Shown here one piece after another: positions 37,720 to 49,787 of a DNA stretch of 64,000 bases. The stretch comes from Leptospirales bacterium. GTDB taxonomy: Bacteria; Spirochaetota; Leptospiria; Leptospirales; Leptonemataceae. Under the pieces are notes generated by a model. The model saw only the letters and a program-made list of their open reading frames with translations. It was not told the DNA's origin and ran no database searches. Location: NCBI GenBank assembly GCA_016788865.1, contig JAEUSB010000084.1:1-64000 (forward strand), given 5' to 3'. A program made the translations under genes and the position numbers. Every line of letters starts with the position of its first letter. Within the stretch, counting starts at the first letter, position 1.

Positions 37720-38580
37720 ATGAAACGCGCCCTGATTCTCGTTTTGACCGCTGCTACATCGCTTTTCGCAATCGAGGCCAACTATGGTCCACGGAAAGAC
37801 CATCTGCAAACCAGATCCGGCACGGATACGTTCGTGGACTGGACAGCTGGATATATTTCAGCGCGGGCAGAAGTTCAGATTGAGGACATTCGCTCCGGCG
37901 GCGGGATCACGCGCGCCCGGGATGAGGCCACTGAGAAAGCGCGGGAACTGGCCCTGTCGCGCGCGCTTGCAACACTCTCGGGTTTGCCAATTAACGGTAA
38001 ACGTACAATCGAATCAGAAATGCGGCGGGATGAGAATCTGGCAATGCGGATGGGCCGTGTCAGTTCTTTGCCCTTTGAGCGCTCAAGGCAGGTGGCCGAG
38101 GGGAACGTTACGGTAGAATTGATTCTACCGTTTTACGGAAAGCGGGGCTTCTATTCGAAATTGCGCGCGCAGCAGAATGAAGTCGTTCCCGAAATCAAAC
38201 ATAACAACCCCGAAGACGAAATCACTGGTATTTTGATCGATGCAAGCGAAACCAATCTTCAACCGGTCCTTGAACCAAGGATCTTAACCGATCAGGGGCG
38301 GCTCATCTATGGCCCGGGGCAGGCTGACCGCAGTTGCTATGGGGCGCGTGGGCTTGCCTCGTTTCACCTTTCACGGGAGCTGGCCCGGAAGGACAGACGC
38401 CTGGGTGAGAGTCCATATCTCCTGTACGCCACGACCAGGCCCGGCGCCAATGGAGATTTATTTATTTCGTCGCAGGACGCCGTCAGAATTCTGGGAAGTA
38501 AGACTGGAAGGACGGCCCTTCGCATGTGTGAAGTGGTAATCATGCTCGGACCAGGTAGAACGGATCGTCAGGCAGAATGA
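37720..38580 (+). CDS. Exported LPP20-like protein
   Basis: 286 residues with a signal peptide (MKRALILVLTAATSLFA). The centre resembles the LPP20 / FlgT-N family: ARAEVQIED, then a helix TRARDEATEKARELALSRAL and a strand VTVELILPFYG. The later GILIDASETNLQPVLEPRIL with GRLIYGPGQ matches the second half seen in these proteins. In other bacteria relatives sit at the outer membrane or the flagellar H-ring. It overlaps the heptose kinase gene as ATGA, so an envelope role is likely. It has no lipobox Cys. Confidence 0.75.
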   Translation: MKRALILVLTAATSLFAIEANYGPRKDHLQTRSGTDTFVDWTAGYISARAEVQIEDIRSGGGITRARDEATEKARELALSRALATLSGLPINGKRTIESEMRRDENLAMRMGRVSSLPFERSRQVAEGNVTVELILPFYGKRGFYSKLRAQQNEVVPEIKHNNPEDEITGILIDASETNLQPVLEPRILTDQGRLIYGPGQADRSCYGARGLASFHLSRELARKDRRLGESPYLLYATTRPGANGDLFISSQDAVRILGSKTGRTALRMCEVVIMLGPGRTDRQAE

Positions 38581-39534
38581 ACCAAGCGCGCGCAGCAGAA
38601 ATCTTAGAGAAATTATCAAACATACGAGTACTCGTCATCGGAGATTTCATGATCGACGAGTACCGCTACGGTCGAGCCGAGCGACTTTCGCCGGAAGCTC
38701 CGGTTCCTGTAATCCTTGAACACAGCGTCAGTCAGTTGCCAGGCGGCGCGGGCAACGTGGTTAAGAATCTCTCTGCGCTTGAAATCAAGGGTGCAGCCCT
38801 CGGTGTGCGCGGAACGGACTCAGAAGGAGACGTCCTATTGAAGCTGCTCGAAGGTTGCGAACGGCTTTCGCTCCTTGCCGATCCGTCGAGACCAACCACC
38901 AAGAAGATGCGCATAGTTGCTGGTACCCAGCAGATCTGCAGACTTGACCAGGAAGACTCTTCGAATGTTTCCGCAGAGATGGAAAAGCAGATCAAGGAAG
39001 CTGCATCATCCATGATTAGCCAGAGCAATGCCGTCATCATTTCTGATTACGACAAGGGTGTTGTCACCGAGGGTGTGATCCAGTCGATCATTACAGAAAG
39101 CGCAAAGAACAATGCGTTTGTCGCCGTCGATCCTCAGGTCAGTCGGTTTGCCTGTTACCAGAAAGTGGGCGTACTGACGCCAAATCATCACGAAGCCGGT
39201 AGGTTTATTGGTAAGAAACTGGAGACTGATTCGCAGGTTGAAGCCGGTGGACGAGAAATCATGGAACGCCTGCATCCAGCCATGCTGCTGATTACGCGCG
39301 GAGAGAAAGGTATGAGCCTTTTTGAGGGCAATTCCTGCAGGCATTTTCCAACGCGGGCGCGCGAGGTCTTTGACGTTACCGGGGCCGGGGATACGGTGAT
39401 TACGGTATTTACCGTCGTTATTGCTGCCGGCGGCACGCCAGCGGAAGCAGTTTTTTTAAGTAATCTGGCCGCAGGAATGGTTGTAGCCAGACTGGGCGCT
39501 GCAACTGTAACCAGGAAGGAGATTCTTTCCGGGC

Positions 39535-39557
<23 letters not shown>
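38577..39557 (+). CDS. hldA: D-glycero-beta-D-manno-heptose-7-phosphate kinase
   Basis: 326 residues, PfkB-type sugar kinase. VLVIGDFMIDEYRYGRAER and PGGAGNVVKNLSAL at the N-side match the kinase half of HldE. The C-terminal anion-hole motif DVTGAGDTVITVF has the catalytic Asp in GAGD. It phosphorylates heptose 7-phosphate for the ADP-heptose of LPS. The kinase and adenylyltransferase are separate genes here, overlapping by 23 bases, whereas E. coli HldE is one fused protein. The start overlaps the preceding stop as ATGA. Confidence 0.93.
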
Positions 39558-41642
<2,085 letters not shown>

Positions 41643-41645
41643 GAT

Positions 41646-42497
41646 ATGGCTTTGATTAAAGAACGAGAATTTCTTTCCGGAAAGAAGATCGGTGGAACGC
41701 AACCGTTCTTTCTCATTGCGGGTCCATGTGTAATTGAAAGCCGGGATTTACTCAAACGCGTTTGCGAGCCAATGAAGAAGCTTTGCGATGAGCTCGGAAT
41801 CGTCTATATTTTCAAAAGCAGTTTTGACAAGGCTAACAGATCGTCTGTCGATTCAAAACGCGGACCAGGGATTGAAGAAGGGTTGCGTGACCTGGAAGCG
41901 ATTCGTGCAGAATTTGGCGTTCCGGTTCTGACTGACGTTCACGAACGCGAACAGGTGAAAATGGTTTCGCAGGTTGTGGACGTTCTGCAGATTCCAGCGT
42001 TCCTCTCACGGCAGACGGATTTGATCCAGGATTGTGCCGAGTCGGGTAAATGGTTGAATGTCAAGAAGGGTCAGTTCATGGCTCCGGCTGATGCGCAAAA
42101 GATCGTCGACAAGATTCGCTCTTCTGGCTCTGAAAAGTACCTGGTCACAGAGCGCGGCGTTTCGTTTGGTTATAACAATTTGATCTTTGATCCCAGGAGT
42201 CCTGAGATCATTCATGAAATGAACATTCCCTTTGTGTTCGACGGGACGCACAGCACGCAGCTACCCGGTGCGGGGAAAGAAAGCGGTGGAGACAGGAGAT
42301 TTTCGCCGGTTTTGATGCGTGCCGCCGTAGCCGCGGGTGTAGAAGGAATCTTCATGGAGGTTCATCCTGATCCTCCAAAGGCCTGGTCAGACTCATCGAA
42401 TCAGCTCTTTCTGGATCAGGCTCCGGATTTGCTCCGCGGCCTGTATCGTCTTGATCGGCTGGTAAAGACGGAACTTCTGAGTCGGAACGTTTCATGA
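41646..42497 (+). CDS. kdsA: 3-deoxy-D-manno-octulosonate 8-phosphate synthase
   Basis: 283 residues. FLIAGPCVIES at the start, FKSSFDKANRSS, TDVHEREQ, IPAFLSRQTDL, and FDGTHSTQLPGAG (near 42238) are the KDO8P synthase blocks. It condenses phosphoenolpyruvate and arabinose 5-phosphate for the Kdo of LPS. The order pyrG-kdsA-lptC-lptA-lptB places CTP, Kdo and LPS export in one transcription unit. The stop overlaps lptC as ATGA. Confidence 0.97.
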   Translation: MALIKEREFLSGKKIGGTQPFFLIAGPCVIESRDLLKRVCEPMKKLCDELGIVYIFKSSFDKANRSSVDSKRGPGIEEGLRDLEAIRAEFGVPVLTDVHEREQVKMVSQVVDVLQIPAFLSRQTDLIQDCAESGKWLNVKKGQFMAPADAQKIVDKIRSSGSEKYLVTERGVSFGYNNLIFDPRSPEIIHEMNIPFVFDGTHSTQLPGAGKESGGDRRFSPVLMRAAVAAGVEGIFMEVHPDPPKAWSDSSNQLFLDQAPDLLRGLYRLDRLVKTELLSRNVS

Positions 42498-43039
42498 AGC
42501 TGGTTCTCCTGCTCGTTCTTTGCCTTTGCGCTTGTAAGAAACCGCAAGCAGAGGACACGAGCCTGGAGAAGGGTGCAACTGTTCGGTTAAAGGATTTCAG
42601 TCGGAAATCATTCACGATAGACGGCAAAGAGGAATGGGACCTAACAGCTGGCGAGGCGTACGTGTTTCGCAAGGCGGAATCCGAAAGCAAGATCGTGGCG
42701 TATCGCATTGATCTTCAGCAATTCGACAATGGCAAGAAGACGGGGCGCCTCAAAGCAGAGCGCGGAGAAATTGATTACAAGAACAAGGTTTTACACCTGA
42801 CCGGGAATGTTTCCTTTATTGATCCTGAGAGAAACATTTCCTCTGATAAGCTTACCTACCAGATGGAAACAAAGGTCCTCGAAAGTGACGCAAGCGTGCT
42901 TTTGATAGAGGCCGGTACAACCACTCATTGCCGGCGCGGAATTACGGTGAACAGAGAAACTAACGTCCAGATTTGCCGTGCTCCAGCCGTGGTCCGAATA
43001 ACGCGCAGCGGTGACTCAAAAGGATTCCAGGATCTATGA
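42494..43039 (+). CDS. lptC: LptC-like LPS export periplasmic protein, as a lipoprotein
   Basis: 181 residues. A short signal ends in a lipobox-like LCLCAC near residue 14, so the mature protein is probably lipid-anchored, not membrane-spanning as in E. coli LptC. The body has the LptC pattern of strands (FSRKSFTIDGKEEWDLTAGE and AERGEIDYKNKVLHLTGNV), with paired 'D-x-K-x-K-x-L-x-L-x-G-x-V' turns that build the beta-jellyroll bridge. Placement between kdsA and lptA/lptB agrees. Both ends overlap neighbours as ATGA. Confidence 0.8.
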   Translation: MKLVLLLVLCLCACKKPQAEDTSLEKGATVRLKDFSRKSFTIDGKEEWDLTAGEAYVFRKAESESKIVAYRIDLQQFDNGKKTGRLKAERGEIDYKNKVLHLTGNVSFIDPERNISSDKLTYQMETKVLESDASVLLIEAGTTTHCRRGITVNRETNVQICRAPAVVRITRSGDSKGFQDL

Positions 43040-44517
43040 GTGTCCGGGATTCCATACCTGCCACGCAAACCATGCGAACAATTGTATTGTTGCTCATCCT
43101 GGCATTTTCGCAGAGCGCCTGTAGGGCTGGTTTTGTGCGTGAGTCGCGTCCCACGGAACCGGAAAGGCAAAGTACAATCGAAACAGAAAAGACTGAAAAG
43201 CCCGAAGAGTCGCCCAAAGAAGAAATCCGTGACGTTCAAAAGCCAGAAAACGTCGAAACGACTTCGACACGGGATAACACCGGGAGACTGATTCGGGTTC
43301 AGATTTATGGCGATGAACTAATCCGGGAGGAAGTGGAAGTTGGCGGAGTGCCAACCAAACGCACTACGTTGCGCGGCAACGCGATCGTACTTCATAACAA
43401 TGTTAGAATCTCGGCTCCTTTGATTGTATTGTCAGCCGGCAAGACCGGGCAGTGCGTTGGTGGCGTACGCATAGATGATGTTGCCAACGGTCTTTCGATT
43501 TTTGCCGAACGCGGTGACTATGACAGGGAAGCGCAGACCATCGTGCTGAGTGGCAGTCCGCGCATGCAAAGCGAAGGCAAGGGACGGAAACCCATTCATC
43601 TGACAGCAGGGAAGATGGTGCGGAATATGGGAACTCGCATCTCCACACTCGACGGGGATGTTCGTATTTCAACCGATGGCTGGACCATTCTGGGTGATCA
43701 TGCTAGATTTGAGGATCAGGGGAAGCGGATTGATATCCCCGATCAGCCAATTGTATTTGGTGCGGGTCAATTTCTGAGCGGCAAGACCATGAGTTACTAT
43801 ACGGAAGAAAAGAAAATCGTCTACCAGGATGAAATTATCAACATAAGACAAGAAGAAGTGACGCAGACGCCTGCCCCCGTAAACGATTCGCTCGAATCGT
43901 ACGTTCGGCGTGGTGAGCATGCTTCTGGTTTTGTCGACATCACGGGCCCCGGCGTACTTTCTGCTGATCAGATTGTCCATGATTTTTCAAACCGCGAAGA
44001 GCCGGTTACAACGGTGAGGGGCAATGTTTTGTTCACTCGCGAGGGACTTCGGATTGCAGCGCCCATGCTTGAATCTTCCGGAAAGAGCGGAACCAGGTTG
44101 ATGGCACGCGAAGGAGTGGATTCAACAGATCGCAAGCAGAATTTGCATATCACGGCCGGCCGAATGCTTTTTGAGCGCGAAAGCAAACTTTTGCATCTGG
44201 AGCAGGATCCCAAAATTGAGTTCTTGAAGAAGGACAGTGACGTGGTAACTGGCTCGCTTTCTGGAGCGCAGATCGAAAGAAACTTTGATACTAAACAGAC
44301 AGTTGCCCGTGGTGGAGTCAAACTGGTTCAGAGCGATGTTACCGCTGTTGGGCAAAAAGCCGTCTATCAGGAAGATAGCGGTGCAATTGTCCTTGAAGGC
44401 GAACCCGGCATCGTGCAGGAGAACGGATTTCTCAAGTGTGAAAAAATCGTTTACTATCCAGAGAAGCGCAGGCTCATACTCATGAATCGGTTGCGCGGCT
44501 CGCTGGCAAAAGATTAG
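43036..44517 (+). CDS. lptA: LptA/OstA-like LPS transport protein, extended, with lipobox
   Basis: 493 residues from an ATG that overlaps the lptC stop (ATGA); an ATG at 43072 (MRTIVLLL) would shorten it by 12. A signal ends at AFSQSAC, a plausible lipobox. A Glu/Lys/Thr-rich linker (about 40-85) is followed by two OstA-type beta-jellyroll blocks (about 90-285 and 300-490). Each repeats turns such as [20 protein letters not shown] and [20 protein letters not shown]. coli LptA is 185 residues with one block, so this one could span more of the periplasm alone. Confidence 0.82.
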   Translation: MSVRDSIPATQTMRTIVLLLILAFSQSACRAGFVRESRPTEPERQSTIETEKTEKPEESPKEEIRDVQKPENVETTSTRDNTGRLIRVQIYGDELIREEVEVGGVPTKRTTLRGNAIVLHNNVRISAPLIVLSAGKTGQCVGGVRIDDVANGLSIFAERGDYDREAQTIVLSGSPRMQSEGKGRKPIHLTAGKMVRNMGTRISTLDGDVRISTDGWTILGDHARFEDQGKRIDIPDQPIVFGAGQFLSGKTMSYYTEEKKIVYQDEIINIRQEEVTQTPAPVNDSLESYVRRGEHASGFVDITGPGVLSADQIVHDFSNREEPVTTVRGNVLFTREGLRIAAPMLESSGKSGTRLMAREGVDSTDRKQNLHITAGRMLFERESKLLHLEQDPKIEFLKKDSDVVTGSLSGAQIERNFDTKQTVARGGVKLVQSDVTAVGQKAVYQEDSGAIVLEGEPGIVQENGFLKCEKIVYYPEKRRLILMNRLRGSLAKD

Positions 44518-44521
44518 CCTG

Positions 44522-45274
44522 ATGGACAAGAAACGGAAATTTACTGCTCCTTCGCGTACGCTACGCATTGAGAATGTCATTAAGACCTACAACAAGCGCC
44601 GTGTCGTGGACGGCGTTAGCTTCGAGATTGGAACGCAGGAAATCGTAGGACTCCTCGGGCCAAACGGGGCCGGAAAGACTACCTCGTTCTATATGGCTGT
44701 TGGCCTTGTAGCCCCGGATGAGGGCAAAATCTTTATCGACCGCGAGGACATAACCCTGCTTCCAATGTACAAACGAGCCCGGAAGGGCATCGGGTATCTA
44801 GCCCAGGAAGCATCGGTGTTCCGCAAACTGACCGTTGGCGAGAATATTGAAGCCGTGCTTGAGACTATGAAGCTCAATCGTTCAGAAATCGAACAGCGCC
44901 GCAATCGCCTTGTCGATGAATTGCACCTGACCAAGGTCATCAATCAGAAGGGTTATACGCTATCCGGTGGAGAACGGCGCCGTTGTGAAATTGCCCGCGC
45001 ACTTGCCACCGAACCGGATTTTATTTTACTCGATGAGCCGTTTGCCGGAGTTGACCCGATTGCCGTTAAGGATATTCAGCAATTGATTGACCATCTAAGG
45101 GACAGAGGTCTTGGTATTCTTATCACGGATCACAACGTGCGGGAAACATTGAAAATTACGGATCGCGCTTATATCATGTATGCGGGAGAAATTCTCAAAG
45201 CAGGCACAGCCAAAGAGCTTGTGAACGATCCCAAAATCCGCAAGATTTATCTCGGAGAGGATTTTACACTGTAG
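44522..45274 (+). CDS. lptB: LPS export ABC transporter ATP-binding protein
   Basis: 250 residues. Walker [17 protein letters not shown], signature [15 protein letters not shown], Walker [16 protein letters not shown] and the switch His in [10 protein letters not shown] are all present. The 'LSGGERRR' signature and 'FAGVDPIAV' are typical of LptB. It powers LPS extraction through LptFG, which are not in the window. It follows lptA after four bases and precedes rpoN, the same order as in many Gram-negatives. Confidence 0.96.
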   Translation: MDKKRKFTAPSRTLRIENVIKTYNKRRVVDGVSFEIGTQEIVGLLGPNGAGKTTSFYMAVGLVAPDEGKIFIDREDITLLPMYKRARKGIGYLAQEASVFRKLTVGENIEAVLETMKLNRSEIEQRRNRLVDELHLTKVINQKGYTLSGGERRRCEIARALATEPDFILLDEPFAGVDPIAVKDIQQLIDHLRDRGLGILITDHNVRETLKITDRAYIMYAGEILKAGTAKELVNDPKIRKIYLGEDFTL

Positions 45275-45275
45275 T

Positions 45276-46763
45276 ATGGCTCTTACCCAGCACCTGGTAC
45301 AGAAGCAGACTCAGAAGCTTGTAATTACGCAGGATCTGCGGCAATCGATCGAGCTGTTGCCAATGTCCAATCTTGAGCTCGCAGATAAGATCCAGAAGGA
45401 AGTTCTTGAGAACCCAATGCTTGAGATTCCCGAGGAATTCGAAAAGCCAGAAGGTGCAGAAACCACCTCGCTCGAAGCTGCCGCAGAAATCCAGGAGCGA
45501 GCAGCACCCGAACCAGAAGATCCGGAAGCCCGTGAGGCTTTTCCTGACATCCCGCTTCGTGATGAGCCCTATACATCCGGTGAAAGTTCCGCCTCCGGTC
45601 AGGAACGCTCGGACAAGAAGCATCAATTCTTGCAAAATCAAATTCGCACCCAGGAAACGCTGGCAGATCATCTGCTCTGGCAGATTCGAATGTCAGATCT
45701 TTCCGAAGGCCAGATGGAAGCTGCCGAGATCATTGTCTCCTGCATTGATGAGAAAGGTTATCTCACGATGGAGCTTGAGGAAATTGTCCAGGATACAGAA
45801 ATCAATCTCAGTGACGCAAAACTGGCTCTCGATCAGATCAAGCGATGTGATCCTGTTGGATGCGGGGCGCGCACGGTGGCCGAGTGCCTGAAGACTCAAG
45901 TTCAAATTCTGTACCCGCTTGAACGGACAGCCATTACCATACTGAGCGATCATTTTGAGGATCTTGAAAAACTCGACTTCAAGAAAATGGAAAAGGCCGG
46001 GCTAATCGAAGCGGACATTGAGGCTGCACTCAAGGTGCTGCGCTCGCTCGAGCCGTATCCGGGGACACTGTTTTCGCCCGCCAGACATGACTATATTGTT
46101 CCCGATATGTCAGTGCAGGACGTGGACGGAAAGTTTGAAGTGTTTGTCCAGGATGAGTGGATCCCGGATCTAAAGATCAACGATCGTTATAAAAACTTGC
46201 TGAAGAGCCAGACACGATTTTCTGGCGAGGATCGCGAGTATCTGACCGCGAAGCTGAACTCCGCAACCTGGCTGATAAAGAGCATCAGACAACGCCGTGA
46301 TACTATGATCCAGGTCATGCGTTCCATAGTCAGACACCAGGCGGCCTTCTTTGAGCAGGGACCTGGGAATTTAAGACCCCTGACGCTAAGGGAAATTGCC
46401 GGTGACGTTGAACTTCACGAATCCACTGTTTCGCGCATCACTACCAACAAATATGTTCAGACCCGTTGGGGTATTTTTGAATTAAAGCACTTTTTCTCCA
46501 GTTCATTGCGCAATTCGGATGGGGGCGACGATCACTCAGCCCGCAATATAAAAGAGCGAATTCAACGCATTGTCCATGAGGAAACCGATCCGCTGTCGGA
46601 TCAGGACATAGTTCAGATTCTCAAAAAGGAGGGAGTGGAAATCGCACGACGGACTGTTGCAAAATACAGAAAGGTCTTGCGCATACTACCCGCCGATCGC
46701 AGAAAGAAACTTCAGGGGCTCAAAAGCCGTCGAGATCTGGCTGCAGAGCGCGCGCGGAATTAA
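45276..46763 (+). CDS. rpoN: RNA polymerase sigma-54 factor
   Basis: 495 residues. Region I is Gln/Leu-rich (LTQHLVQKQTQKLVITQDLR). An acidic Pro/Glu-rich region II follows (about 45-115). The core-binding part leads to the DNA-binding domain with LTLREIAGDVELHESTVSRI, and the RpoN box ARRTVAKYR lies near the end. It reads -24/-12 promoters and needs an NtrC-type activator, one of which is encoded 3 kb downstream at 49784. Confidence 0.97.
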   Translation: MALTQHLVQKQTQKLVITQDLRQSIELLPMSNLELADKIQKEVLENPMLEIPEEFEKPEGAETTSLEAAAEIQERAAPEPEDPEAREAFPDIPLRDEPYTSGESSASGQERSDKKHQFLQNQIRTQETLADHLLWQIRMSDLSEGQMEAAEIIVSCIDEKGYLTMELEEIVQDTEINLSDAKLALDQIKRCDPVGCGARTVAECLKTQVQILYPLERTAITILSDHFEDLEKLDFKKMEKAGLIEADIEAALKVLRSLEPYPGTLFSPARHDYIVPDMSVQDVDGKFEVFVQDEWIPDLKINDRYKNLLKSQTRFSGEDREYLTAKLNSATWLIKSIRQRRDTMIQVMRSIVRHQAAFFEQGPGNLRPLTLREIAGDVELHESTVSRITTNKYVQTRWGIFELKHFFSSSLRNSDGGDDHSARNIKERIQRIVHEETDPLSDQDIVQILKKEGVEIARRTVAKYRKVLRILPADRRKKLQGLKSRRDLAAERARN

Positions 46764-46784
46764 TTGTTCTACAAGGAGACAACA

Positions 46785-47096
46785 ATGGAAATCAGCTATC
46801 ACTTTCACAATCTTGAAAGCTCCGACGGGCTCAAGGACTATGCCAGAAAAAAAATCGAAAAGCTGGCGGCCCATTTTAATTCCTTTCACTCTGCTCTTGT
46901 GCGGTTTCGTGTAGAAACCAAAATCAACCATTCCATCGAACTTACGTTAAACGGCGACGGTGTTCAGTTTATCGCTACCGAGAATGGTACCGATATGTAT
47001 GGCATCGTTGACATGCTGGAAGAAAAACTTGGCAAACAAATCCGCAAGCATAAGGAAAAGCATCTGGGATCTTCACATCGCGGGGAGCGCGGTTGA
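46785..47096 (+). CDS. hpf: Ribosome hibernation promoting factor, short form
   Basis: 103 residues from the ATG at 46785, with AAGGAG six bases upstream; a frame start at 46764 lacks this. The fold-defining beta-alpha-beta-beta-beta-alpha order shows as MEISYHFHNLESSDGLKDYA, then strands VRFRVET and IELTLN, then MYGIVDMLEEKLGKQIRKHKEK. It lacks the C-terminal dimerisation domain of long HPF. The rpoN-hpf neighbour pair is widely conserved. Confidence 0.92.
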   Translation: MEISYHFHNLESSDGLKDYARKKIEKLAAHFNSFHSALVRFRVETKINHSIELTLNGDGVQFIATENGTDMYGIVDMLEEKLGKQIRKHKEKHLGSSHRGERG

Positions 47097-48049
47097 AGCA
47101 AATTGCAGTTGCAGCACTGCTCGAACATGAAAGCGGCCTGGATCTCCAGGTCGTTTCCGGTCATGCGGGGCTGGGGCGGATGGTCAAGAGCATTGACGTC
47201 AATCGTCCGGGCCTGGCACTGGCCGGTTTTTACAAGAACTTTGCATATGATCGCATTCAAGTCTTCGGCCGCGGTGAATTTGCCTACATCGAAGAGTGCG
47301 GAAACGTAAAGCAAAAGGAAATTGCCACAACATTTTTTGATTTCAGCATGCCTGGTCTGGTCATGACCCATGGCAACCAACCACCCGAATGTTTTGTGCG
47401 CATGTCAGAGTCTTCCTCCATTCCAATCCTTGCAACAACGCAGAGTACTCACAACTTCATCATGCAATTCCATCACTTCATGGTGGAAGAACTGGCGCCT
47501 TCGACCTCTGTTCATGGCGTTCTCGTTGAGGTCTTCGGTGTGGGCATCCTCCTTGTTGGGCACAGCGGAATCGGAAAATCTGAAACAGCATTGGAGCTGG
47601 TGGAACGCGGCCACAGACTGGTTGCAGACGATGCAGTCAACGTGCGTTGCGTAGCAGGAACGGACCTCTACGGGCAGGCCAGCGAACTTCTGCAGTATCA
47701 TATGGAGATTCGCGGTCTCGGAATTATCAACGTGAAGGATCTTTTCGGAGTCGGTGCCATTCGCGGACGCAAACGTATTGAACTAATAGCGGAGCTTGAG
47801 GACTGGAATCCGGAGAAGGAATACGAAAGGCTTGGCCTGGAAGACGAAATGACAGAAATCCTTGGTGTGCCTGTACCACGAATCACCATCCCGGTGCGTC
47901 CGGGGCGCAACGTTCCAGTCCTGGTTGAAACCGCCGCAATGAACCATCGCTCTAAGAAGATGGGTTATCATGCGGCGCGCGTTCTGAGTGATCGTTTGCG
48001 TGAACAAATGGAAAAGAAAAAATATACTTCGGGTAATGCACAGGGCTGA
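47093..48049 (+). CDS. hprK: HPr kinase/phosphorylase
   Basis: 318 residues from a TTG overlapping the hpf stop (TTGA). The C-terminal kinase half has the P-loop GHSGIGKSETALELVERGH (near 158) with ADDAVNV, and the HprK signature EIRGLGIINVKDLFGVGAIR (near residue 204). The N-terminal domain (about 1-125) resembles the MurF-like HprK N-domain. It adds or removes phosphate at Ser46 of HPr. The next gene is HPr itself. Confidence 0.95.
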   Translation: MKQIAVAALLEHESGLDLQVVSGHAGLGRMVKSIDVNRPGLALAGFYKNFAYDRIQVFGRGEFAYIEECGNVKQKEIATTFFDFSMPGLVMTHGNQPPECFVRMSESSSIPILATTQSTHNFIMQFHHFMVEELAPSTSVHGVLVEVFGVGILLVGHSGIGKSETALELVERGHRLVADDAVNVRCVAGTDLYGQASELLQYHMEIRGLGIINVKDLFGVGAIRGRKRIELIAELEDWNPEKEYERLGLEDEMTEILGVPVPRITIPVRPGRNVPVLVETAAMNHRSKKMGYHAARVLSDRLREQMEKKKYTSGNAQG

Positions 48050-48309
48050 TGGAAACCAGAAGTATCAAAGTCATCATTAAGGAAGGTGTGCATACGCGCC
48101 CGGCTGCGGTCTTTGTAAAGGAAGCGGCCAAGTTTAAGAGCGACGTTATGCTCACAAGCGGCGAGACTACGGTGAACGGCAAGAGCATCATGGGAATTCT
48201 TATGCTGGCGTTAACTCCCGGAGCTGATGTGATCATTCAGGTCGATGGACCAGACGAATCGCAGGCGGTGGAAACATTGGCTCGGATTCTATCAAACGAT
48301 CACGTATGA
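48049..48309 (+). CDS. ptsH: Phosphocarrier protein HPr
   Basis: 86 residues. The active His15 lies in EGVHTRPA and the regulatory Ser46 in NGKSIMGILML, both at the canonical positions. No enzyme I, EIIA or sugar permease gene is nearby, so it probably serves regulation (with HprK), not sugar uptake. Its ATG overlaps the hprK stop by one base and its stop overlaps the histidine kinase start as ATGA. Confidence 0.96.
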   Translation: METRSIKVIIKEGVHTRPAAVFVKEAAKFKSDVMLTSGETTVNGKSIMGILMLALTPGADVIIQVDGPDESQAVETLARILSNDHV

Positions 48310-49787
48310 AATCCACAATCCCCTGGCAGCAAGAAGAAAGCAGAATCTATCTGCGCGATATCTATTTCCTTATACTGATAGTCTTTCTCAGCGCCGGTCT
48401 TGCCGAACTCTTCCTGATTGAAAGGCCAGCCGAAACGGTAGACCGTTTGTTTTACTATCTCATTGTCTTTGTTCACCTCGGAACTCTGAATCTTGACGCG
48501 CATTACAACTATCGCAACAGACGCATTCGCGTTACGGGGAGCCTGCGAAGCAGCCTGCGGTACCGACTGAGTCTCGCGTTCATGTTTATTGCCGTGATTC
48601 CTTCTGTTCCAATCTTCATGGTATCGTCTAACGTAGCCGAACATCTGGTGGGCGCGTTCTTTGAAATTGACGTCCGGGACTCGATGGAGCGAGTGCACAA
48701 GATCTTTGAAGAGACAAAGCTGAGTCAGACCAACCCCCAGTATAAGGCCGATATTCGAAAGTTTGAGCGTGTGCGGGAGAACCTGACCAATCGCACAGCC
48801 TGGAAAGAGCGGATTCCATCACGCTTGCGTTTGGGGCTTGGGTTAATTTTTATTTTTATGATTTGCGCCTCGCTTGTGGGCGCAGTCTGGATAGCGCGAC
48901 AGATTTCAACTCCTATTGTGACGATTGCGGCTGCCACGCGAGAAGTCACCGATGGCCGACTTGATACGCGAATTGAACTGGAAGCAGACGGGGAGCTTGG
49001 GATTCTGATTGATAGTTTCAATCAGATGACGGCGGAACTTCAAAGCTTGCGAACGCGATTGCTTCATAGCCAGCGTGTTGCGGCCTGGCAGGAAGTTGCA
49101 AAGCGCCTGGCGCATGAAATCAAGAATCCGTTAACTCCCATTCAGCTTTCAGCTGACCGGATGATTCGCAGACTGGAGCATCCAGAGAAAGGCGAACTAC
49201 AGAACATTGTTTCAAGCGGGGCTCGAACGATACGGGAACAGGTACAGGTTCTCAAGTCAATGGTTGAGGAATTCGCTGATTTTGCGCGGATGCCCGAGCC
49301 GAGACCGACGCTCCAATCAATTGATGCGATTGCAGGGGAGTGTGGTGGTCTCTACCAGAGTGTTCCTGGCGTTAAAATGGAAATGCGTTTGGCCGGGAAT
49401 CTTCCGGACATCGCGCTCGACAAGAACATGATCGTTGGAATGATCAACAACTTGATAAAGAATGCGCTGGAAGCAATTGGTGGTCAGAACCCTGAAAAGG
49501 ACGAGCCGGGCCGGATTCTGGTCTCAACTGCATTGCATACACAGGCGGGGAGGAAATTCGTGATGCTCAGGGTGGAAGATTCAGGTCCTGGTATCGACGA
49601 AGGAATGAAGGACCGCGTATTTGAACCGTACTATTCAACAAAGGGCGAGCACGGAAGCGGTCTAGGTCTTGCACTCGTGGAGCGGACAGTGCTTGAACAC
49701 AACGCGCGCATTACAGTCTCACGAAGCGCATTGGGTGGTGCAGAGTTTCGCATCCTGTTCCCAATTCCCATGACGAGGGCTGGATGA
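48306..49787 (+). CDS. NtrY-like sensor histidine kinase
   Basis: 493 residues. About four membrane helices (near 14-36, 40-60, 80-100 and 175-205) are followed by a HAMP domain (about 205-255; ISTPIVTIAAATREVTDGRL). The His-kinase dimerisation helix has RLAHEIKNPLTPIQLS, and the ATPase domain has NLIKNALEAIGG (N box), VEDSGPGID (G1) and GSGLGLALVERT (G2). The NtrY type senses an envelope or redox/nitrogen signal and pairs with the NtrC-like regulator that follows. The two overlap as ATGA. Confidence 0.92.
   Translation: MKSTIPWQQEESRIYLRDIYFLILIVFLSAGLAELFLIERPAETVDRLFYYLIVFVHLGTLNLDAHYNYRNRRIRVTGSLRSSLRYRLSLAFMFIAVIPSVPIFMVSSNVAEHLVGAFFEIDVRDSMERVHKIFEETKLSQTNPQYKADIRKFERVRENLTNRTAWKERIPSRLRLGLGLIFIFMICASLVGAVWIARQISTPIVTIAAATREVTDGRLDTRIELEADGELGILIDSFNQMTAELQSLRTRLLHSQRVAAWQEVAKRLAHEIKNPLTPIQLSADRMIRRLEHPEKGELQNIVSSGARTIREQVQVLKSMVEEFADFARMPEPRPTLQSIDAIAGECGGLYQSVPGVKMEMRLAGNLPDIALDKNMIVGMINNLIKNALEAIGGQNPEKDEPGRILVSTALHTQAGRKFVMLRVEDSGPGIDEGMKDRVFEPYYSTKGEHGSGLGLALVERTVLEHNARITVSRSALGGAEFRILFPIPMTRAG

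Noticed and set aside
42925-43239. Minus-strand ORF spanning lptC/lptA
   Set aside because: Antisense shadow of two overlapping genes; it has no plausible start signals.
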